Below, piece after piece: positions 7,956 through 11,120 of a stretch of 11,120 nt of DNA. The notes under the pieces were generated by a model. The model was given only the letters and a program-made list of their open reading frames with translations. It was not told the origin of the DNA and searched no databases. The first letter of the stretch is position 1. The number at the start of each line of letters is the position of its first letter. A program made the position numbers and the translations under genes. Source of the stretch: Myxococcales bacterium (GTDB lineage: Bacteria; Desulfobacterota_B; Binatia; UBA1149; SPBQ01); the NCBI GenBank assembly GCA_004525875.1, contig SPBQ01000032.1, positions 1-11,120 on the forward strand, in the 5' to 3' direction.

Positions 7956-8708
7956 CTACGGCGCGGGCTGCTCCAGGCTGCGCAGCGCGGCCTCGAGCGG
8001 AGGCAGCGCCGTCGCGGCCAGCGCACTGTGGCCGCGGGCGTTGGGATGGACCCCGTCGGGTTGGTTCCTGTCGACCACACCCGAGACCCCCACCAGGAGA
8101 TCGGGGATGGACCTCGCACCGGTCCGCTCGGCGACCTCTTCATAGAGCCGGCGCATCGACCGCTCGTAGGCCGGGTGCGCCAGCGAGAAGTGGACATCGG
8201 CCAGGATCACTCGTGCACCGACTTCCTGGAAGCGTTCGACGATAACGACGAGATTCTCGAACGTCGTAGAACGGTCGAACCCGCGCAACATGTCGTTGGC
8301 ACCGAGCTCGACGAACACGACAGCCGGCGGCACGGCGAGGAACGTGGCGATCCGGCCGATCGCGGCGGTGGTGGTATCGCCCGAGAGGCCGCCGTTGACG
8401 CAACGGTACGGAAACCCGTCACGAAGAAGCGCGTGCTGCAGGAGCGACGGGAACGCCTCCTCGCGGGGCAGGCCGTAGCCCGCCACGATACTGTCGCCGA
8501 AGAAGAGAACGGTCGGCGCGTCGTCGGCAAGATCCGAGAGTTCCAGCGCCGCCGGCCCGGATGCGCCGCCGCCGCAAGCGCCGAACGCCGGCATCATTAC
8601 GAGCAGGACGAGCAGGGCGAGCAGCGCGAACGCGGCTACCCGCCGACTACATCTTCGCGTGGTACCAGCTCGAGGTCTTCTCGGGGTGGAAGATAATGGC
8701 AACACGCT
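7956..8708 (-). CDS. SGNH/GDSL hydrolase, probable lipoprotein esterase (TesA/arylesterase-like)
   Basis: All catalytic blocks of the SGNH family are present: GDSIVAGYG with nucleophile Ser73, the oxyanion Gly in VNGGLSGDTT, GAND with Asn138, and DGVHP with Asp218 and His221. A hydrophobic segment ends in AFGA-Cys45, a lipobox, preceded by a basic region, so the enzyme is probably lipidated and acts in the periplasm or at the outer membrane on acyl esters or lysophospholipids. The start is uncertain: there is no ATG upstream of the lipobox that would give a normal signal. GTG at 8708 (or TTG 8705) gives a basic n-region but lies 60 bases inside the preceding gene; ATG 8597 would delete the signal. 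Last gene of a three-gene minus-strand cluster, convergent with the exporter. Confidence 0.82.
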   Translation of the reverse strand, partial: SVLPLSSTPRRPRAGTTRRCSRRVAAFALLALLVLLVMMPAFGACGGGASGPAALELSDLADDAPTVLFFGDSIVAGYGLPREEAFPSLLQHALLRDGFPYRCVNGGLSGDTTTAAIGRIATFLAVPPAVVFVELGANDMLRGFDRSTTFENLVVIVERFQEVGARVILADVHFSLAHPAYERSMRRLYEEVAERTGARSIPDLLVGVSGVVDRNQPDGVHPNARGHSALAATALPPLEAALRSLEQPAP

Positions 8709-9096
8709 TGCGGACCGTCTCGCGAACGAAGTCGCCGGCCTGCTCCTCGGTAGTGCCGTAGTACTTCTTCGCCGACGCCAGACCGATCTTGTAACAAAGG
8801 TCCTGGTCGTCGATGACCTCGTAGCGGCCACGCATGAAGACACCGCGCAGCTTGTCGTACTCGACACCGTCCTCGATCAGGACCGATCCGCGCGGATCGC
8901 GCTGGATGTTCACGATTTTTTGCGAAGTCTTGTAGGTGTGCATCTGGATGAGCCCGTCGATCACGGAGTACCACATAGGAACCAGATGCGGCCACCCATC
9001 GTGGTTGATCGTCCCCATGATCAGCGTCTTCTGCTCCTCGACGTACGCGCGCTGTTCTTCGCCGGTCAGCTCGATCTTGCTACGTACATTCGGCAT
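8647..9096 (-). CDS. Split beta-barrel FMN/F420-type oxidoreductase (PPOX/FDOR family)
   Basis: The 149-residue protein begins with a short helix, then MGTINHDGWPHLVPMWYSV (27-45), the first strands of the flavin-binding split barrel. It continues with a Lys-Thr-Ser-Gln-Lys stretch, GSVLIEDG and a GRYEVIDD region, and ends in SSWYHAKM, close to the usual 'SW.H.K' ending of F420- or FMN-dependent PPOX-class oxidoreductases. Such proteins reduce or bind F420, FMN or haem-type ligands; which one applies cannot be told from here. ATG 9096 follows the upstream stop by three bases, and GGAG of the upstream reading frame may serve as its ribosome site. The end overlaps the likely start of the SGNH gene, so the cluster should be one transcript. 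Confidence 0.82.
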   Translation of the reverse strand: MPNVRSKIELTGEEQRAYVEEQKTLIMGTINHDGWPHLVPMWYSVIDGLIQMHTYKTSQKIVNIQRDPRGSVLIEDGVEYDKLRGVFMRGRYEVIDDQDLCYKIGLASAKKYYGTTEEQAGDFVRETVRKRVAIIFHPEKTSSWYHAKM

Positions 9097-9099
9097 TGG

Positions 9100-9489
9100 T
9101 CACCACTCCACCGGGTCGCTGTATCCGCCGTCGTCGATCTCGGCTTCTTCGCCCGAGCTCCCGTCCCACGCGTCCCGTCGCAGGTGATCGTGGGGGTCGT
9201 CCTTGAGGCCCTGCTCGATAAGGTAGGACTCATACACCTCGCGCTCGGTCTCGTCGATCTCCTCGTCGGGATCGAACTCCTCGCGGTCCACGCTGTCCGG
9301 TACGGGCTCGGCCGACGCCGGGGGCAGCGCGATCGGTTGGCTCTGGTGGAACGGATCGAGCACGGGATCGGGCATCGCCATCTCGCTCGAACGGCGATCG
9401 TAACGCTGCCCCTCGGCCTGGACCACGGATGTCGCAGCGCACAGCGTCGAGAGCGACACGGCAACGACTATGAGGTTGATCACCTTCAA
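9100..9489 (-). CDS. Secreted, strongly acidic small protein of unknown function
   Basis: The 129-residue product has a signal peptide (residues 1-25, VQA cleavage) and a mature chain of about 104 residues dense in Asp and Glu, with Pro-rich stretches near its start (APPASAEPVP-like) and a His-rich bit, DPHDHLRRD. It ends in Trp. No family is recognised; the acidity suggests an ion-binding or loosely folded periplasmic protein. The start is TTG 9489 because an in-frame TAG lies just upstream; GTG 9483 is an alternative. No clear ribosome site is present. It is the first gene of a tight minus-strand cluster with the oxidoreductase three bases downstream. Confidence 0.65.
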   Translation of the reverse strand: MKVINLIVVAVSLSTLCAATSVVQAEGQRYDRRSSEMAMPDPVLDPFHQSQPIALPPASAEPVPDSVDREEFDPDEEIDETEREVYESYLIEQGLKDDPHDHLRRDAWDGSSGEEAEIDDGGYSDPVEW

Positions 9490-9525
9490 CGCGATTGCGA
9501 GGCGCTACCCGCGGCCTCACTCCGC

Positions 9526-9534
9526 TTCATTCTA
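9526..9534 (-). promoter_or_regulatory. Candidate -10 promoter element (TAGAATGAA) for the acidic-protein cluster
   Basis: TAGAAT (9534-9529) lies 39 bases upstream of the TTG start. The possible -35 (TTTCTG with a 17-base spacer) is poor. The ATG inside this motif also opens a 14-codon frame whose TGA overlaps the TTG start (TTGA), which may help a start that lacks a ribosome site. Confidence 0.35.
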
Positions 9535-9592
9535 ACGAGCACGAACGGCAGCAGAAAGCCGAGATTGCCCTGAGGCAAACCTGCCCCTGCGA

Positions 9593-9622
9593 CGTCGGCG
9601 CGAAGATGGGTAGCCGCCGACG
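9593..9622 (-). repeat. Inverted repeat after the regulator gene
   Basis: Perfect 8-bp arms (CGTCGGCG / CGCCGACG) flank a 14-base loop, 22 bases past the regulator stop. No T-run follows on the minus strand, so it is not a classic intrinsic terminator; it may serve as a 3' stabilising hairpin or a weak or Rho-dependent terminator. Confidence 0.35.
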
Positions 9623-9643
9623 CGTGTCTCTTACAACAGGCCG

Positions 9644-10219
9644 CTAGGCAACGAAGATCGAGTCGATGCTCCAGTCGGCCTTCATCATCGCGCCTTCCAT
9701 GTTGACGGCCGGCAGATAGTTGCGCAGCTTGCGCACCTTCGAGAGCAGGCGAATCGTCTGTACATCCTCGATGGAATCCAGCCCGTGACGCTTGCGTAGC
9801 GCCGGGATGATCTGCTCCTGGACGCGCGCGAGCACGTCGGAGTCGGACGCACCGTCCACGACCATCACCAGCGCCACGTGCCCGTCGATCTCGGCCACGT
9901 ACGACTCGTAGATCGAGCGCGTGAAGACGGTGACCACGTGCGGCTCGTTCTGGACCTCCTCGAGCAGCGCCTTCTCGGTCACGCCGATCCGGAACTTGAT
10001 GATGTAGAGGTGGCGGCAGGAGAAGTGGCCGGTGCCGGACTCCGACATGTCGACCTCGGCGAAGTAGCGCAGCATCCCGCCCTGCTCGAGGCGCGCGCGC
10101 TTGCGGCTGACCGTGCGAACGGGGATGCCGTTCTCCTCTCCGAGGCGGTTGTCCGAGCGACGCGGGTTGCGAATGAGAGCCCTGGTGATCGTTATTTCCT
10201 GTTCATCGAGCGAGTACAT
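9644..10219 (-). CDS. Lrp/AsnC-family transcriptional regulator
   Basis: With the ATG at 10219 the protein has 191 residues. The N-terminal part is a winged HTH: LDEQEITITRALIRNPRRS, then IPVRTVSRKRARLEQGGML, with the second helix as recognition helix. The C-terminal half (from about 68) is a RAM-like ligand-sensing domain (LYIIKFRIGVTEKALLEEV, later ALVMVVDGASDSDVLARVQ). A 40-residue tail extends beyond the usual 150-165-residue Lrp size. The frame could start at TTG 10240, but a strong promoter has its -10 ending at 10228, so that start would lie upstream of or inside the promoter. ATG 10219 is thus preferred, giving a leaderless or near-leaderless mRNA. It is divergent from gltB; Lrp controls gltBD in E. 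coli, so a local regulator of glutamate synthesis is plausible. Confidence 0.8.
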   Translation of the reverse strand: MYSLDEQEITITRALIRNPRRSDNRLGEENGIPVRTVSRKRARLEQGGMLRYFAEVDMSESGTGHFSCRHLYIIKFRIGVTEKALLEEVQNEPHVVTVFTRSIYESYVAEIDGHVALVMVVDGASDSDVLARVQEQIIPALRKRHGLDSIEDVQTIRLLSKVRKLRNYLPAVNMEGAMMKADWSIDSIFVA

Positions 10220-10227
10220 GGACAGGT

Positions 10228-10256
10228 TTTCTACACTCAAATGACCCGTTTGACAA
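10228..10256 (-). promoter_or_regulatory. Sigma70-like promoter of the regulator gene
   Basis: TTGTCA (10256-10251; five of six consensus bases), a spacer of exactly 17 bases and TAGAAA (10233-10228) lie on the minus strand. Eight bases then separate it from the ATG at 10219, so transcription would begin at or just before the start codon. An inverted pair TCAAA-N7-TTTGA (10237-10253) sits inside the spacer and could be an autoregulatory operator. Confidence 0.6.
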
Positions 10257-10269
10257 TTTCAGGCCAGAC

Positions 10270-10307
10270 ATCGGCGTCTCGATGGCCAGGACTAACGAAA
10301 CGCCGAT
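10270..10307. promoter_or_regulatory. Candidate operator: inverted repeat between the divergent promoters
   Basis: Arms ATCGGCGTCTCG (10270-10281) and CGAAACGCCGAT (10296-10307) pair over 11 of 12 bases with a 14-base gap; centres are 26 bases apart, about 2.5 helical turns. It lies between the -35 of the regulator promoter and the -35 of the gltB promoter. A role as site for the Lrp-like protein is inferred only. Confidence 0.4.
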
Positions 10308-10329
10308 CGTTGATGACCTTTTTCCTCAA

Positions 10330-10358
10330 TTGACTTCGGATTTGTTGTCCTCTACGCT
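10330..10358 (+). promoter_or_regulatory. Candidate sigma70-like promoter of gltB
   Basis: TTGACT (10330-10335), a 17-base spacer and TACGCT (10353-10358; keeps the T-A-n-n-n-T core of the -10) lie upstream of gltB. The start site would be near 10365, giving a leader of about 140 bases. Confidence 0.5.
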
Positions 10359-10382
10359 CACCTGTCCGCCGGTGTGCGCCCC

Positions 10383-10398
10383 CCAATTGGGTGCACCC
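10383..10398. repeat. Two overlapping palindromes in the gltB leader
   Basis: CCAATTGG (10383-10390) and GGGTGCACCC (10389-10398) are perfect palindromes sharing two bases. They lie just past the predicted start site, where a repressor could block transcription. No family match is claimed. Confidence 0.4.
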
Positions 10399-10437
10399 AT
10401 CGGAAGGACCCGAGAGGGGAGACGTCGCACTCGGCAG

Positions 10438-10466
10438 CCCCGTCGGCCCCGTCGGCCTCCGCCGAC
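10438..10466 (+). promoter_or_regulatory. Tandem repeat and hairpin in the gltB leader
   Basis: Two copies of CCCCGTCGG (10438-10446, 10447-10455) run into a hairpin, GTCGGC-CTCC-GCCGAC (10451-10466). The first repeat offers an alternative 5' arm (GTCGG) for the same 3' arm, so two mutually exclusive stems are possible. There is no T-run. It lies 40 bases before the gltB ATG. Confidence 0.35.
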
Positions 10467-10505
10467 AATGAACCGACCGAGCGCCCCGGAGCGCACCAGA
10501 CAACG

Positions 10506-11120
10506 ATGAGCTTGTTTACCAGCAGAGGACTCCCGCTGTCCGACTACGAACGCGAGCGCGACGCTTGCGGCGTCGGGTTCGTCGCCAACATCAAGGGCGA
10601 GCGCAGCCACGAGCTGGTCGAGAAGGGCCTGCTGGCGCTCGAGCACCTGGAGCACCGCGGCGCGTGCGGCTGCGATCCCGAGTCGGGAGACGGCGCCGGC
10701 GCGATCCTCCACATCCCCCACGACCTGTTCGCCGAGGTCTGCGGTGAGGCCGGCATCAAGCTGCCCGGGCCCGGCGTCTACGGCGTCGGCATGGTGTTCC
10801 TGCCGCCATCGGCCGACGCGCTGAAGCGCGCGAAGGCACTCCTCGAGGAATCGGTGGCACGCGGCGGCCTGGAGGTTCTCGGCTGGCGCGACGTCCCCGT
10901 CGATCTTCGTCATTGCGGCAAGGTGTCCCAGTCGAACAAGCCCCACATCGCCCAGATCTTCATCGGCAGAGGGAAGGAGAATCTCGACGAGGACGCGCTC
11001 GAGCGACGACTGTACGTCGTGCGCCGCATCGCCGAGCACGCGTCGCAGGCCACGCACGGCGAGCTGGCCGAGCACTTCTACCTCTCGAGCCTCTCGTGCC
11101 GGACCGTCTGCTACAAGGGC
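10506..11120 (+). CDS. gltB: Glutamate synthase large subunit, N-terminal part (runs off the window)
   Basis: The first 205 residues are visible and match the class II glutamine amidotransferase domain of glutamate synthase (GOGAT). This domain frees ammonia from glutamine for transfer to 2-oxoglutarate in the FMN/Fe-S centre further along the chain, which is normally about 1500 residues. Cys21 in ERDACGVGF is the nucleophile and should become the N-terminus after removal of a 20-residue propeptide. Further family marks are EHRGACGCDPESGDGAG and GWRDVPVD. ATG 10506 is used because the propeptide length then fits; the ribosome site is weak (CGGAGC some 14 bases upstream). A short upstream frame, MNRPSAPERTRQR (ATG 10468), ends in a TGA overlapping this start (ATGA), which could couple translation. 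The divergent Lrp-like gene suggests nitrogen-responsive control. Confidence 0.93.
   Translation, partial: MSLFTSRGLPLSDYERERDACGVGFVANIKGERSHELVEKGLLALEHLEHRGACGCDPESGDGAGAILHIPHDLFAEVCGEAGIKLPGPGVYGVGMVFLPPSADALKRAKALLEESVARGGLEVLGWRDVPVDLRHCGKVSQSNKPHIAQIFIGRGKENLDEDALERRLYVVRRIAEHASQATHGELAEHFYLSSLSCRTVCYKG

Noticed and set aside
10250..10255. TTGACA as a plus-strand -35 for gltB
   Set aside because: The matching -10 position reads GGCGTC; the TTGACT/TACGCT pair at 10330-10358 is better.

Overview
The window is GC-rich with dense, mostly short-gapped genes. It reads as a Gram-negative chromosome: it encodes an outer-membrane beta-barrel, a LolA-like periplasmic carrier, an RND exporter and a lipoprotein. 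The mix (ILVBL/HACL-like ThDP lyase, COG1033-type RND exporter, FDOR/PPOX-like oxidoreductase, Lrp/AsnC regulator) resembles uncultured deltaproteobacterial, myxococcal or Binatota-like lineages. That placement is an impression, not a proven assignment. I see no mobile element, CRISPR array, tRNA or rRNA.

Left part (1-1383, minus strand): the 5' part of a secreted NHL-type beta-propeller gene leaves the window at base 1. Its leader is a well-formed cobalamin (B12) riboswitch (691-880) with a hairpin touching the Shine-Dalgarno sequence. Upstream of it lies a small four-helix membrane protein of unknown function.

Centre (1591-7914, plus strand): a likely four-gene operon. First is a thiamine-diphosphate lyase of the acetolactate synthase / 2-hydroxyacyl-CoA lyase superfamily. 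Then come a LolA-like periplasmic protein, a DUF1302-like outer-membrane barrel (overlapping GTGA) and an RND/MMPL exporter. Together the last three could form a trans-envelope route for a lipid or other hydrophobic compound; the lyase may make or process the cargo or its precursor.

Convergent to it (7956-9489, minus strand): three tightly packed genes encode a secreted acidic protein, a split-barrel FMN/F420-type oxidoreductase and an SGNH/GDSL esterase with a lipoprotein signal.

Right part (9644-11120): an Lrp/AsnC-type regulator (minus) is divergent from gltB, the glutamate synthase large subunit (plus, truncated by the window end). The spacer holds two good sigma70-like promoters and several dyads that look like operators. 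The regulator promoter is placed so that its mRNA would be leaderless or nearly so.
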